Source: Bradyrhizobium sp. CB1015
Lineage (GTDB): Bacteria; Pseudomonadota; Alphaproteobacteria; Rhizobiales; Xanthobacteraceae
Length of the DNA: 64,000 bases
Assembly (NCBI RefSeq): GCF_025200925.1
Contig: NZ_CP104174.1
Span: forward strand, 7,688,001-7,752,000
Reading direction: 5' to 3'
Made by a program: the position numbers and the translations under genes. Shown here one piece after another: positions 26,578 through 36,326 of this stretch (position 1 is the stretch's first letter; every line of letters begins with the position of its first letter). The notes under the pieces are model-generated. The model was not told the origin of the DNA. It was given only the letters and a program-made list of their open reading frames with translations, and searched no databases.

Positions 26578-26702
26578 TGCCCCGGACGCAGCTCGAAGAG
26601 CTGCAGAGCCGGGGCCTAGAAGCCGCAAGCGATGTCGTGGGATAGACTGGGTCCCGGCTCAGCGTCGCGTCACTGACGTGCCGCGCCTTGTCCGGGACAC
26701 GA
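26578..26702. repeat. Intergenic palindromic repeat
   Basis: GTGCCCCGGACGCAGCT at the left and TTGTCCGGGACACG at the right enclose AGAGCCGGGGCCTAGA and GGTCCCGGCTCAGCGT. It has the same plan as the element at 14325-14458 and fills the convergent gap between the HAD gene and the CheY-like gene. Confidence 0.7.
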
Positions 26703-26708
26703 TAGCCC

Positions 26709-27104
26709 TTACGCGCTCGCCATGTCCGGGAAGACCGCCTCGATCTTGGTCTTCAGCGTCGCCGCATTGAACGGCTTGACGATGTAATTGTTCACGCCGG
26801 CCTTCTTGGCCGCGATCACGTTCTCGGTCTTCGATTCAGCCGTGATCATGATGAAGGGCGTGGTGGCGAGGTTCGGATCCGCGCGGACTTCGCGCAAGAG
26901 GTCGTAGCCCGTCATCGGCTCCATGTTCCAGTCGGAGATCACGAGCCCGTACTTCTTGCCGCGCATCTTGTTGAGCGCTGCCGAACCGTCGCTGGCATCA
27001 TCGATGTTCTCGAAGCCAAGCTGCTTCAGCAGATTCCGGATGATACGGATCATGGTGCTGTAGTCATCCACCACCAGAACCGGCATCGACAAATCAACCG
27101 CCAT
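26709..27104 (-). CDS. Single-domain response regulator (CheY-like)
   Basis: A 131-residue receiver domain with no output domain. The acidic pair is VDDYS (13-14), the phospho-acceptor is Asp58 (VISDWNMEPM), Thr/Ser near 88 is in IMITAES, and Lys110 in YIVKPF. The sequence is very close to chemotaxis CheY. No che gene lies in the window, so it is an orphan copy; a role in motility or as a phosphate shuttle is possible. The promoter must lie in the 230 bases between it and divergent ribF. Confidence 0.92.
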   Translation of the reverse strand: MAVDLSMPVLVVDDYSTMIRIIRNLLKQLGFENIDDASDGSAALNKMRGKKYGLVISDWNMEPMTGYDLLREVRADPNLATTPFIMITAESKTENVIAAKKAGVNNYIVKPFNAATLKTKIEAVFPDMASA

Positions 27105-27334
27105 CTCGACTCCCCCAACGCAAACCCAGGAATATTACGATCGGACCTGCCAGGCCGGCGCCCGGCAGTTCCACGCCTCAAGGACTAGCATCAAGGCCTT
27201 AAACAGCGCGTTAACTGCGGGCAGCTCCGAAGGACTGAAATCGTGTTCAATGTCTGCCCGCCCCGCCGCTTGACTTCGCAGGGCCGGTCGCGCCACGGTC
27301 CGGGCCGGTCCTGCCCGGTTCGAGAATTCCCCTG

Positions 27335-28306
27335 ATGGCTCCGCCTTTTACCGTCATCCGCGATACAACGCCGGATTCCGCGATTCCAAGGGGCGCCGTG
27401 GTCGCCATGGGCAATTTCGACGGCGTTCACCTCGGCCATCGCGCCGTCATCTCGGCTGCCCTGGAGATGGGCAGGGCGCATGGCCGGCCTGCGCTGGCAT
27501 TGACCTTCGAGCCGCATCCGCGGCGGTTTTTCAGCCCCAACACCCCGCAATTCCGCCTGACGGACGAGCGGGCCAAGCTGCGGCTTCTGGCCGGCACCGG
27601 GCTTGCCGGCGCCGTGGTCATGACCTTCGACAAAGCCCGTGCCGAAACCAGCGCGCAAGATTTCATTCACCATGACCTGATCGGGCGCCTCGGGGTCAGC
27701 GGCATCGCGGTTGGTTACGATTTTCATTTCGGCAAGGGACGGGTCGGCTCGCCCAGCCTTCTCGTCAACGAGGCGCCCCGGCTCGGCATCGAGGTCGACG
27801 TGCAGGCGCATGTCGATATCGACGAGCGGCCGGTCTCCTCCAGCGCGATCCGGATCGCCCTTGCCGAGGGCCAGCTCGACGAGGCCACGACCATGCTGGG
27901 GGGACCCTGGTTCATCACCGGCGAGGTCATCCACGGCGAAAAGCGCGGCCGCGACCTCGGCTATCCCACCGCCAACATCCGCCTGGACGCCAATTGCGGC
28001 CTCAAGCACGGCATCTATGCGGTGCGGGTCGGCCGCGGCACGGAGCGTCTGGACGGGGTGGCCAGCTTCGGCCGCCGCCCGACCTTCGACAATGGCGCCC
28101 CGCTCCTCGAAATCTTCCTGTTCGACTTCAAGGGCGACCTCTACGGGCAGGCGCTCGACTGCGCCTTCATCGGCTTCATCCGCGAGGAGCTGAAATTCGA
28201 GGGCATCGAGGCCCTGATCCGGCAGATGGACGACGATTCCGCCCGCGCCCGCGCCATTCTCGCCGCCGCGCCCGACGCGTTTCCGCGGCTGGGCGCGATC
28301 GATTGA
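27335..28306 (+). CDS. ribF: Bifunctional riboflavin kinase/FAD synthetase
   Basis: Phosphorylates riboflavin to FMN and adenylates FMN to FAD. The 323-residue product has the expected length. The N-terminal nucleotidyltransferase domain has MGNFDGVHLGHRAVI near residues 29-43 (the HxGH motif), and the C-terminal kinase domain has KRGRDLGYPTANI near 205-217. It stands alone upstream of ileS as in many Alphaproteobacteria. FMN made here would be the ligand of the riboswitch ahead of ribH2. Confidence 0.96.
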   Translation: MAPPFTVIRDTTPDSAIPRGAVVAMGNFDGVHLGHRAVISAALEMGRAHGRPALALTFEPHPRRFFSPNTPQFRLTDERAKLRLLAGTGLAGAVVMTFDKARAETSAQDFIHHDLIGRLGVSGIAVGYDFHFGKGRVGSPSLLVNEAPRLGIEVDVQAHVDIDERPVSSSAIRIALAEGQLDEATTMLGGPWFITGEVIHGEKRGRDLGYPTANIRLDANCGLKHGIYAVRVGRGTERLDGVASFGRRPTFDNGAPLLEIFLFDFKGDLYGQALDCAFIGFIREELKFEGIEALIRQMDDDSARARAILAAAPDAFPRLGAID

Positions 28307-28507
28307 GCCGAAACCCGGCCTCGCCGGCCCTTTGCGCTTCCTCCGCCCCCCTGCTATGGAGAGCCCATGTTTGCGCGGCGCATCATAGGGATTAGCGGCC
28401 CGGCTTCCGCCTGAGCCTGAAGGCTCGGCGCAAGACCGGGATTCGTCGTTTCACCCGCGATTCCGCATCGCCATCCGTTCCCGCGCCCTTCCGAGCCAGT
28501 CAGCCTC

Positions 28508-31500
28508 ATGTCCGAAAAGCCGCAAAAGTCCCAAAAGTCTGAAGCCAAAGACTATTCGAAGACCCTGTTCCTGCCGCAGACCGAATTCCCGATGCGCGCC
28601 GGCCTGCCGCAGCGCGAGCCGGAGATCCTCAAGCGCTGGTACGAGATCGGCCTCTACGAGAAGCTGCGCCAGAGTGCGAAGGGCCGCGCCAAGTTCGTGC
28701 TGCATGACGGCCCGCCCTACGCCAACGGCAACATCCATATCGGCACGGCGCTGAACAAGATCCTGAAGGATCTCGTCACCAAGAGCCAGCAGATGCTCGG
28801 CTTCGATTCCAACTACGTGCCGGGCTGGGACTGCCACGGCCTGCCGATCGAGTGGAAGGTCGAGGAGGAGCATTACCGCAAGAAGGGCAAGCAGAAGCCC
28901 GACTTCCGCGACAGCGCCGCGATGATCGATTTCCGCAAGGAGTGCCGCGCCTACGCCACGCATTGGCTTGGCGTGCAACGCGAGGAGTTCAAGCGCCTCG
29001 GCGTCATCGGCGACTGGGATCATCCCTATGCCACCATGAGCTATCCGGCCGAAGCCCAGATCGCGCGCGAGCTGATGAAGTTCGCCGCCAACGGCACGCT
29101 CTATCGCGGCTCCAAGCCGGTGATGTGGAGCGTGGTCGAGAAGACCGCGCTGGCCGAAGCCGAGGTGGAGTACGAGGACTACACCTCCGATACGGTGTGG
29201 GTGAAATTCCCGGTCACCTCGCCCGCGCACGGTGCGCTCGCCTCCGCAAGCGTCGTGATCTGGACCACGACGCCATGGACGCTGCCAGGCAACCGCGCCA
29301 TCTCGTTCTCGCCGAAGATCGCCTATGGCCTCTACAAGGTGACGGATGCCCCCGCCGAAAATTGGGCCAAGACCGGCGACCTCCTGATCCTGGCCGATGC
29401 GCTCGCGGAAGACGTCTTCAAGCAGGCGCGCGTGACGGGTTATGAGAAGGTCCGCGACGTCCCCGGCGACACCATGGACGCAATCGAATGTGCCCATCCG
29501 CTGAGGGGCGTTGGCGCCGGCTACGACTTCATCGTGCCGCTGCTGCCCGGCGATCACGTCACCGACGACACCGGCACCGGCTTCGTGCACACCGCGCCCG
29601 GCCATGGCCGTGAGGACTTCGACGCCTGGATGGCGCAAGCGCGCGATCTCGATGCGCGCGGCATCAACACGGCGATCCCCTATACCGTCGACGAGAACGG
29701 CGCCTACACCGATCATGCGCCGGGCTTTGCCGGCAAGCGCGTCATCACCGACAAGGGCGAGAAGGGCGACGCCAACGAGGCCGTGATCAAGGCGCTCATC
29801 GACAGAGGCATGCTGCTCGCCCGCGGCCGGCTCAAGCATCAATATCCGCACTCCTGGCGCTCCAAGAAGCCGGTGATCTTCCGCAACACGCCGCAATGGT
29901 TCATCGCGATGGATAAGGACATTGCGCAGGGCGGCAAGGCCAAGAGCGGCGACACGCTGCGCGCCCGCGCGCTGCATGCGATCTCGGTGACGCAATGGGT
30001 GCCGCCGTCCGGCGAGAACCGCATCAACGGCATGATCGAAGCGCGCCCCGACTGGGTGATCTCGCGTCAGCGCGCCTGGGGCGTGCCGATCGCCGTGTTC
30101 GTGCGCGAGAAGGGTGACGGCTCCGCCGAGATCCTCCAGGACGAGGCCGTCAATGCGCGCATTGGCGAAGCCTTCGAGAAGGAAGGTGCCGACGCTTGGT
30201 ACGCGAAGGGAGCCCGCGAGCGCTTCCTCGGGTCCCGCGCGAGCGAGGACTGGCAGAAGGTCGACGACATTCTCGACGTCTGGTTCGATTCCGGCTCGAC
30301 CCACGCGTTCGTGCTGGAAGACCCCGTGCATTTCCCGGGGCTGTCAGGCATCAAGCGCAAGGTCGACGGCGGCACCGACACCGTGATGTATCTGGAAGGC
30401 TCGGACCAGCACCGCGGCTGGTTCCACTCCTCGCTGCTGGAGAGCTGCGGTACGCGCGGCCGGGCGCCTTACGACATCGTGCTGACCCACGGCTTCACCC
30501 AGGCCGAGGACGGCCGCAAGATGTCGAAGTCGCTCGGCAACACCATCGAGCCGCAGGCCGTCATCAAGGAATCCGGCGCCGACATCCTGAGGCTCTGGGT
30601 GGCGTCCTGCGACTACACCGACGACCAGCGCATCGGGCCCGAGATCCTGAAGAACACCGTCGAGACCTATCGCAAGCTGCGCAACACCGTGCGCTGGATG
30701 CTGGGGACGCTGCATCATTACAAGCCGGCCGACGCGGTCGCGCCCGCCGAGATGCCCGAGCTCGAGCGCTTGATGTTGCACGAGCTCGCGGTGCGCGCCA
30801 CTGCAATCGGCAAGGCCTATCGGGAGTTCGACTACAAGACCGTGGTCGCGATCCTGTCCGCCTTCCTGAACAGCGAGCTCTCCGCATTCTACTTCGACAT
30901 CCGCAAGGATACGCTGTATTGCGATCCGCCCTCGTCGCTGACGCGCAAGGCGGCGCTGACGACGATCGACCTGTTGTGCGCCTCGATCCTGAAATGGCTG
31001 GCGCCGATCCTCAGCTTCACCGCGGAGGAAGCTTGGCGCATGTACCGGCCCGACGCCGAGCCGTCCGTGCATCTGACGCTGTTCCCGACCGATCTCGAAG
31101 CCTTGCGCGACGACAAGCTCGCCGCGAAATGGGAGACGATCCGCAACGTGCGTCGCGTCGTTACCGGCGCGCTCGAGCTGGAACGCGCCGCCAAGAACAT
31201 CGGCTCCTCGCTCGAGGCATCGCCGGTGATCTATGTCGCCGATCGCGGCATGCTGGCGACCTTGTTCGACATCGATCTGGCTGAAGTCTGCATCACCTCG
31301 AATTACGAGGTGCGGGAGGGCGAGGCGCCGGCCTCGGCATTCCGCCTCGACGCCGTGCCCGGCGTCGCGGTCGTGGTGGAGAAGGCGGTCGGCACCAAGT
31401 GCGCCCGTTCCTGGAAGATCTCGCCGATGGTCGGCGAAGACGCCGAATACCCCGACGTCACCCCGCGCGACGCCCAGGCGCTGCGCGAATGGAAGGCGCT

Positions 31501-31516
31501 GGGGGTGAGCGTCTGA
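28508..31516 (+). CDS. ileS: Isoleucyl-tRNA synthetase
   Basis: A 1002-residue class I synthetase charging tRNA-Ile, with an editing domain. The HIGH region is [17 protein letters not shown] near residue 76; the KMSKS loop is [12 protein letters not shown] near residue 670. The editing (CP1) domain includes [12 protein letters not shown]. The C-terminal end, which in E. coli is a four-cysteine zinc finger, has only one cysteine left (KCARSWKI), so no zinc site is expected. The start ATG 28508 gives a Lys/Ser-rich N-terminus. The 200 bases upstream show no gene. lspA follows after 10 bases. Confidence 0.97.
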   Translation: MSEKPQKSQKSEAKDYSKTLFLPQTEFPMRAGLPQREPEILKRWYEIGLYEKLRQSAKGRAKFVLHDGPPYANGNIHIGTALNKILKDLVTKSQQMLGFDSNYVPGWDCHGLPIEWKVEEEHYRKKGKQKPDFRDSAAMIDFRKECRAYATHWLGVQREEFKRLGVIGDWDHPYATMSYPAEAQIARELMKFAANGTLYRGSKPVMWSVVEKTALAEAEVEYEDYTSDTVWVKFPVTSPAHGALASASVVIWTTTPWTLPGNRAISFSPKIAYGLYKVTDAPAENWAKTGDLLILADALAEDVFKQARVTGYEKVRDVPGDTMDAIECAHPLRGVGAGYDFIVPLLPGDHVTDDTGTGFVHTAPGHGREDFDAWMAQARDLDARGINTAIPYTVDENGAYTDHAPGFAGKRVITDKGEKGDANEAVIKALIDRGMLLARGRLKHQYPHSWRSKKPVIFRNTPQWFIAMDKDIAQGGKAKSGDTLRARALHAISVTQWVPPSGENRINGMIEARPDWVISRQRAWGVPIAVFVREKGDGSAEILQDEAVNARIGEAFEKEGADAWYAKGARERFLGSRASEDWQKVDDILDVWFDSGSTHAFVLEDPVHFPGLSGIKRKVDGGTDTVMYLEGSDQHRGWFHSSLLESCGTRGRAPYDIVLTHGFTQAEDGRKMSKSLGNTIEPQAVIKESGADILRLWVASCDYTDDQRIGPEILKNTVETYRKLRNTVRWMLGTLHHYKPADAVAPAEMPELERLMLHELAVRATAIGKAYREFDYKTVVAILSAFLNSELSAFYFDIRKDTLYCDPPSSLTRKAALTTIDLLCASILKWLAPILSFTAEEAWRMYRPDAEPSVHLTLFPTDLEALRDDKLAAKWETIRNVRRVVTGALELERAAKNIGSSLEASPVIYVADRGMLATLFDIDLAEVCITSNYEVREGEAPASAFRLDAVPGVAVVVEKAVGTKCARSWKISPMVGEDAEYPDVTPRDAQALREWKALGVSV

Positions 31517-31526
31517 CCGGTCGGCC

Positions 31527-32021
31527 ATGACCCCGCTCCGCGCCGGCATCCTCGCGGCCATTGTCACGCTCGTGGCCGACCAGGCATCGAAGCTCTGGCT
31601 CTTGAACGTGTTCGACCTCGCCCGTCGCGGCGCGGTGCGGGTGACGCCGTTCTTCGACCTGGTGCTGGCCTGGAATATCGGCATCAGCTTCGGCTGGCTC
31701 CAGAACGACAGCCAGGCCGCGCAGCTCGCACTGATGGCGGTCAAGGCCATCGCCGTGGTGGCGCTGGCGATCTGGATGGCCCGCTCGCAGACCGTGCTCG
31801 CGACCGTCGCGCTCGGCCTGATCATCGGCGGCGCCATCGGCAATGGCATCGACCGCCTGGCCTATGGCGCGGTGGTGGATTTCGCCCTGTTCCACATCGA
31901 GATCGCCGGAAATATCTATAATTGGTATGTGTTTAACCTTGCGGACGTGGCCATCGTTGCTGGGGTGGCAGCGCTATTGTATGATTCCTTCCTGGGGGTA
32001 CCCGCCGCAAAAGCGCCCTGA
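31527..32021 (+). CDS. lspA: Lipoprotein signal peptidase (signal peptidase II)
   Basis: An inner-membrane aspartic protease that removes lipoprotein signal peptides after diacylglyceryl transfer. The 164 residues contain four membrane helices. The catalytic Asp pair is in IGNGIDRLAYGAVVDF and FNLADVAIVAG. The ileS-lspA arrangement with a 10-base gap is typical across Proteobacteria and supports the call. Confidence 0.96.
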   Translation: MTPLRAGILAAIVTLVADQASKLWLLNVFDLARRGAVRVTPFFDLVLAWNIGISFGWLQNDSQAAQLALMAVKAIAVVALAIWMARSQTVLATVALGLIIGGAIGNGIDRLAYGAVVDFALFHIEIAGNIYNWYVFNLADVAIVAGVAALLYDSFLGVPAAKAP

Positions 32022-32119
32022 TCCCGGCCGATACGGACCGGCAGGTGGAACCCGGCTTTTTGCAAGGGTTTGAGCCGCGTGTGAGCGGCAATCTGCTACA
32101 ATATGAAACAGGTACGGTA

Positions 32120-32848
32120 ATGCGCAGCTCGAAGACCAGCGGTTCGATGGTTCGAGGCCCCCGATCGGGGGTCTGGCGAGCACTGAAATTGTCCGCCGTC
32201 ACGCTCGGCATCGGCCTCGTCATGTCGACCGGCGCCGCCCGTGCTGCTGACGATGACGACGACGACGACATGACCTTCGAAGAGAAGCTCATCGACAACC
32301 TGATGTCCGGTCTTGGCGCCAAAAGCATGGGGAAACCCGGCATCGAATACCGCGAGCGTTCGCCGCTGGTCGTGCCGCCCAAGCTCGACCTGCCGCCGCC
32401 CGCCGCAGCCGAGGCCGCGGCTGCGCCAAACTGGCCGAAGGACCCCGACGAGAAGCGCCGCAAGGAGGCTGTCGCCGAGCGGAAGAAATCCGGCAACAAG
32501 GCAACGGAGTACTGGAAAAATGCCCAGCCGCTGTCGCCCGCCGAGATGAACGCCCACAAGACGGCCGCCGCCGACAGGACCAGCAATGCCCCGGTCCAGC
32601 CAGGCACCAACGTGGCCAATCCGACGATGAGCCCTGCCGAACTCGGATATACCGGCGGGCTGTTTAAGCTGTTCAAAGGGAACGAGCCCGAGTCGAAGCA
32701 GTTCACGTCGGAACCGCCGCGCCAATCGCTGGTGGAGCCGCCGCCGGGATATCAGACGCCGTCGCCGAACTACGCCTACGGCTCCGGCCCGGATAATTCG
32801 AAGCGAACCTATTTCGACGTCCGCGAAGGCAAGGAGAAGGAGCAATAA
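32120..32848 (+). CDS. Exported acidic/proline-rich hypothetical protein
   Basis: A 242-residue protein. The N-terminus MRSSKTSGSMVRGPRSG is basic and is followed by a hydrophobic signal (LSAVTLGIGLVMSTGAARA). Seven consecutive Asp residues (ADDDDDDDMTFEE) follow the probable cleavage site. The remainder is Pro/Ala/Lys-rich, low in structure, with a GGLFKLFKGNEPE patch and a Pro/Tyr-rich end. I do not recognise a domain. ATG 32120 is chosen over 32045 because the latter would put a leader before the signal peptide. It lies between lspA and the M16 pair in the same direction. Confidence 0.75.
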   Translation: MRSSKTSGSMVRGPRSGVWRALKLSAVTLGIGLVMSTGAARAADDDDDDDMTFEEKLIDNLMSGLGAKSMGKPGIEYRERSPLVVPPKLDLPPPAAAEAAAAPNWPKDPDEKRRKEAVAERKKSGNKATEYWKNAQPLSPAEMNAHKTAAADRTSNAPVQPGTNVANPTMSPAELGYTGGLFKLFKGNEPESKQFTSEPPRQSLVEPPPGYQTPSPNYAYGSGPDNSKRTYFDVREGKEKEQ

Positions 32849-33033
32849 GCTCCTGCCCGCCCCGACATTTGGGCAGCCGCGCCGCGGCTGCCGGCGCTGC
32901 ACGCAGCTTCAGCTGCTGGCTGCTCCCGAGTTGATAGCGTTCTCTGCTTCGTGACGCGAAGCCTCAGCCGCACGGTGTAGCATGCCGTGCCTTCCGAGCC
33001 GGAGATCCGGGCTCGGCACCTCAACCAGGGATC

Positions 33034-34428
33034 ATGATGTCCTCATACCGATCGGCTGCCTGCCTCCTTGCCGCGCTGCTTTCGACGAGTGTCCTCTCGG
33101 CCGGCGCGGCCCTTGCCCAGACCACGGTGACATCGGCTCCGCCCGCCAGCTTCACGCTTCCCAACGGCATGCAGGTCGTGGTGATCCCGGATCATCGCAC
33201 CCCCGTGGTCACCGAGATGATCTGGTACAAGGTCGGCTCGGCCGACGAGACGCCCGGCAAGTCCGGCCTCGCCCACTTCCTCGAGCACCTGATGTTCAAG
33301 GGCACCTCGAAGCACCCGGCCGGCGAATTCTCCCAGACCGTGCTGCGCGTCGGCGGCAACGAGAACGCTTCGACCTCGGTCGACTACACCAACTACTATC
33401 AGCGCGTGCCGAAAGAGCAGTTGCCGACCATGATGGAATTCGAGGCCGACCGCATGACGGGCCTCGTCCTCAAGGACGAAAACGTGCTGCCCGAGCGCGA
33501 CGTCGTGCTCGAAGAGTACAACATGCGCGTCGCCAACAATCCGGATGCGCGGCTGAACGAGCAGATCATGGCCGCGCTCTATCTCAACCATCCCTACGGG
33601 CGTCCGGTGATCGGCTGGCATCAGGAGATCGAGAAGCTCGATCGCGAGGATGCGCTCGCCTTCTACCGGCGCTTTTATGCGCCGAACAACGCGATCCTGG
33701 TGATCGCCGGCGACGTCGACGCTGCCGAAATCCGCCCGCTGGTCGAGCGCAATTTCGGCTCGATTCCCGCACAGCCCGCGATCCCGCCGCGGCGCGTTCG
33801 TCCGCAGGAGCCGGAGCCCGCCGCCCCGCGCAGCGTCACGCTGGCCGACCCGCGCGTCGAGCAGCCGAACATGCGGCGCTATTATCTCGTGCCCTCGGCG
33901 ACCACGGCCGCGGCCGGCGAGAGCGCGGCCCTCGACGTGCTGGCGCAGCTGATGGGCAGCGGCAGCAATTCCTATCTCTACCGCGCCCTCGTGGTCGACA
34001 AGCCGCTCGCCGTCTCCGCCAACGCGAGTTATTCGAGCATCTCGCTCGACCCGACCCAATTCGCGATCTCGGCTGCGCCGAAACCCGGCGTCAGCTTCGC
34101 CGAAGTGGAACAGGCGGTCGACGGCGTCATTGCCAACGTGGCGCAAAATCCGATCCGCGCGGAGGATCTGGAGCGCGTCAAGACCCAGCTCATTGCCGAA
34201 GCGATCTACGCGCAGGACAATCAGGCTGTGCTGGCACGCTGGTACGGCGGCGCGCTGACCACGGGCCTGTCGATCGAGGATATCAGGAGCTGGCCCGATC
34301 GCATCCGCGCCGTCACCGCCGAGCAGGTCCGCGCTGTTGCGCAAAAATGGCTCGAGAAGAAGCGCTCGGTGACGGGCTACCTGATCAAGGACACTGCAAC
34401 CGCCAAGCGCGAGGAGAAGCGCTCGTGA
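33034..34428 (+). CDS. M16 family zinc metallopeptidase, catalytic subunit, exported
   Basis: A 464-residue M16 peptidase with an N-terminal signal peptide (MMSSYRSAACLLAALLSTSV, ending near ALAQTT). The inverted zinc motif HxxEH is present as LAHFLEHLMFKGT near residues 83-95, and the third ligand Glu is in VVLEEYNMR about 75 residues on. It is a mitochondrial-processing-peptidase-like or pitrilysin-type protein. The following gene, overlapping by GTGA, is an M16 protein lacking HxxEH. Together they are expected to form a heterodimer in the periplasm. Substrates are not known. Confidence 0.92.
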   Translation: MMSSYRSAACLLAALLSTSVLSAGAALAQTTVTSAPPASFTLPNGMQVVVIPDHRTPVVTEMIWYKVGSADETPGKSGLAHFLEHLMFKGTSKHPAGEFSQTVLRVGGNENASTSVDYTNYYQRVPKEQLPTMMEFEADRMTGLVLKDENVLPERDVVLEEYNMRVANNPDARLNEQIMAALYLNHPYGRPVIGWHQEIEKLDREDALAFYRRFYAPNNAILVIAGDVDAAEIRPLVERNFGSIPAQPAIPPRRVRPQEPEPAAPRSVTLADPRVEQPNMRRYYLVPSATTAAAGESAALDVLAQLMGSGSNSYLYRALVVDKPLAVSANASYSSISLDPTQFAISAAPKPGVSFAEVEQAVDGVIANVAQNPIRAEDLERVKTQLIAEAIYAQDNQAVLARWYGGALTTGLSIEDIRSWPDRIRAVTAEQVRAVAQKWLEKKRSVTGYLIKDTATAKREEKRS

Positions 34429-35789
34429 CCTATTCCTTCCTTCGACGCGTTGCATTCTCCGTTGCCGCCGGCGCGGTCCTCGCGCTCTCCGCGGCCTCGC
34501 CGTCGCAGGCCGCCGCAAAGATCCAGCACCTGATCTCACCGGGCGGCATCGAAGCCTGGTTCGTGCAGGACGCAACCGTGCCGCTGATCGCGATGGAATA
34601 TTCCTTCGCCGGCGGCTCGGCGCAGGATCCCAAGGACAAGCCCGGTGTCGCCAACCTGGTCGGCGACCTCCTCGACGAAGGTTCCGGCGACCTCGATTCC
34701 AAGACGTTCCATGAACGGCTCGACCGCCGCGCCATCGAGCTCTCCTTCAGCGCCACCCGCGACACCTTCCGCGGCAGCCTGCGCATGCTGCGCGACAACA
34801 AGGACGAGGCCTTCGACCTGCTCAGGATGGCGCTGACCTCGCCGCATTTCGACACGGCCGACGTCGAACGCATCCGCTCGCAGGTCATCTCGGGCCTGCG
34901 CCGCGAGACCACCAATCCGACCTCGCTGGCGAGCCGCAAGTTCCTGGAGGTCGCGTTCGGCGATCACCCCTACAGCCGGCAGAGCAACGGCAATCTCGAC
35001 AGCGTGCCGACCATCACGGTCGCGGACATGAGGGATTATGTCGGCCGTGTCCTCGCCAAGGACGGACTCAAAATTGCGGTCGTCGGCGACGTCGACCCGG
35101 CCACGCTCGGAAAGCTGCTCGACCACACCTTCGGCAGCCTGCCGGCCAAGGCCAATCTGACGCCAGTCCCCGACGTCGACGCCGCAAAGCCGCCGCAACG
35201 CGCCTTCGTGACGCTCGACGTGCCGCAGACCGTGATCACCTTCGGCGGACCCGGCGTGAAGCGCAGCGACCCCAGCTTCATGGCGGCCTATGTCGTCAAC
35301 CACATCCTCGGCGGCGGCGGCCTGTCCTCCCGGCTCTATCGCGAGGTGCGCGAGAAGCGCGGGCTGGCCTATTCGGTATACGAGTCGCTGCTCTGGATGC
35401 AGCACTCCGCGGTTTTCATCGGCAATACCGGCACCCGCGCTGACCGCGCCGGCGACACTATCGAGGCCATCGAACAGGAGGTGCGCCGCATCGCCCAGGA
35501 GGGCCCGACGCAGAAGGAGCTCGATGAGGCCAAGTCCTACCTCAAGGGCTCGCAGATGCTGGCGCTCGACACCTCGTCCAAGCTGGCGCAGGCGCTGCTG
35601 CAATATCAGCAGGACAAGCTGCCGATCGACTATATAGAGAAGCGCAACGCCATCGTCGACGCCGTGACGCTGGACGATGCCAAGGCGGCCGCCAAGCGGC
35701 TCTGGGGCCAGGGCCTGCTGACCGTCGTGGTCGGCCGGGCCCCCCAGGCCGCAGCGCAACCGGCGGCTGCGACACCGAAGTCGAACTGA
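34425..35789 (+). CDS. M16 family peptidase-like subunit, non-catalytic, exported
   Basis: A 454-residue M16-fold protein, GTG start overlapping the previous stop. Signal peptide: RRVAFSVAAGAVLALSAASP, ending near SQA-AAKI. At the position of HxxEH it has VANLVGDLLDEGSGDL, so the zinc ligands are missing; two M16 domains (the second with GGLSSRLYREVREKRGLAYS) are otherwise intact. This is the structural partner of the catalytic subunit. The pairing is common in Proteobacteria. A long in-frame extension to 32982 lies over the first peptidase in another frame and is not used. Confidence 0.92.
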   Translation: MTYSFLRRVAFSVAAGAVLALSAASPSQAAAKIQHLISPGGIEAWFVQDATVPLIAMEYSFAGGSAQDPKDKPGVANLVGDLLDEGSGDLDSKTFHERLDRRAIELSFSATRDTFRGSLRMLRDNKDEAFDLLRMALTSPHFDTADVERIRSQVISGLRRETTNPTSLASRKFLEVAFGDHPYSRQSNGNLDSVPTITVADMRDYVGRVLAKDGLKIAVVGDVDPATLGKLLDHTFGSLPAKANLTPVPDVDAAKPPQRAFVTLDVPQTVITFGGPGVKRSDPSFMAAYVVNHILGGGGLSSRLYREVREKRGLAYSVYESLLWMQHSAVFIGNTGTRADRAGDTIEAIEQEVRRIAQEGPTQKELDEAKSYLKGSQMLALDTSSKLAQALLQYQQDKLPIDYIEKRNAIVDAVTLDDAKAAAKRLWGQGLLTVVVGRAPQAAAQPAAATPKSN

Positions 35790-35908
35790 TCTCTTTTCTG
35801 GACGTTTCCTGAATGGCCGGGCTCGCCCCGGCCATTTGCGTCTAGCGGCAGCGGCATTGCTGAAGGCAGATGTCCGCGGTATGTCCTGACATCACGAATG
35901 GTGCCAGC

Positions 35909-36325
35909 ATGCTGCGGATATCCCGCGATCTCGTCATCGACGAGGACGACATCGAGATCGGCTTTGTCCGCGCCTCCGGCCCGGGCGGGCAGAACGTCAA
36001 CAAGGTCGCGACCTCCGCGCAGCTGCGCTTCGACACGCGCAAGCTGACCTTGCCCGAGGACGCGGCGCTGCGCCTCGCCCGCATTGCCGGCCAGCGCATG
36101 ACCAAGGACGGCGTGATCGTGATCCACGCCCAGCGCTTCCGCACCCAGGAGCGCAACCGTCAGGATGCCATCGACCGTCTCGTCGAGATCCTCAAGGAGG
36201 CCATGGTCCGGCCGACGCCTCGCCGCGCGACGCGGCCGACCTTTGCCTCCAAGCAGCGCCGGCTCGAGGGCAAGAAACGCCGCAGCGACATCAAGGCGAA
36301 GCGCGGGCGCGGTTTCGACGACTAG
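35909..36325 (+). CDS. arfB: Alternative ribosome-rescue factor (peptidyl-tRNA hydrolase ArfB)
   Basis: A 138-residue release-factor-like protein that frees ribosomes stalled without a stop codon. The catalytic GGQ is in ASGPGGQNVNKVATSAQLRF. The C-terminal tail is strongly basic (RRATRPTFASKQRRLEGKKRR), which in YaeJ/ArfB inserts into the mRNA channel. ATG 35909 gives the standard MLRISRDL start; ATG 35870 is 13 codons upstream. Its TAG stop at 36323-36325 is the TAG of the CTAG insertion target of an IS481-family element that begins two bases later, so the reading frame is intact but its 3' region has been displaced. Confidence 0.95.
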   Translation: MLRISRDLVIDEDDIEIGFVRASGPGGQNVNKVATSAQLRFDTRKLTLPEDAALRLARIAGQRMTKDGVIVIHAQRFRTQERNRQDAIDRLVEILKEAMVRPTPRRATRPTFASKQRRLEGKKRRSDIKAKRGRGFDD

Positions 36326-36326
36326 A
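36321..36326. repeat. Target-site duplication ACTAGA, left copy (IS481-type NCTAGN)
   Basis: ACTAGA lies immediately before the left inverted repeat of the IS481-family element. IS481 is known to insert at NCTAGN and to duplicate six bases. The right copy is interrupted by an IS630-type insertion: ACTA at 37361-37364 and TAGA at 38403-38406. Confidence 0.85.

Noticed and set aside
28451..30331. 626-codon minus-strand frame over ileS
   Set aside because: Antisense shadow; the ileS frame has HIGH and KMSKS and normal length.
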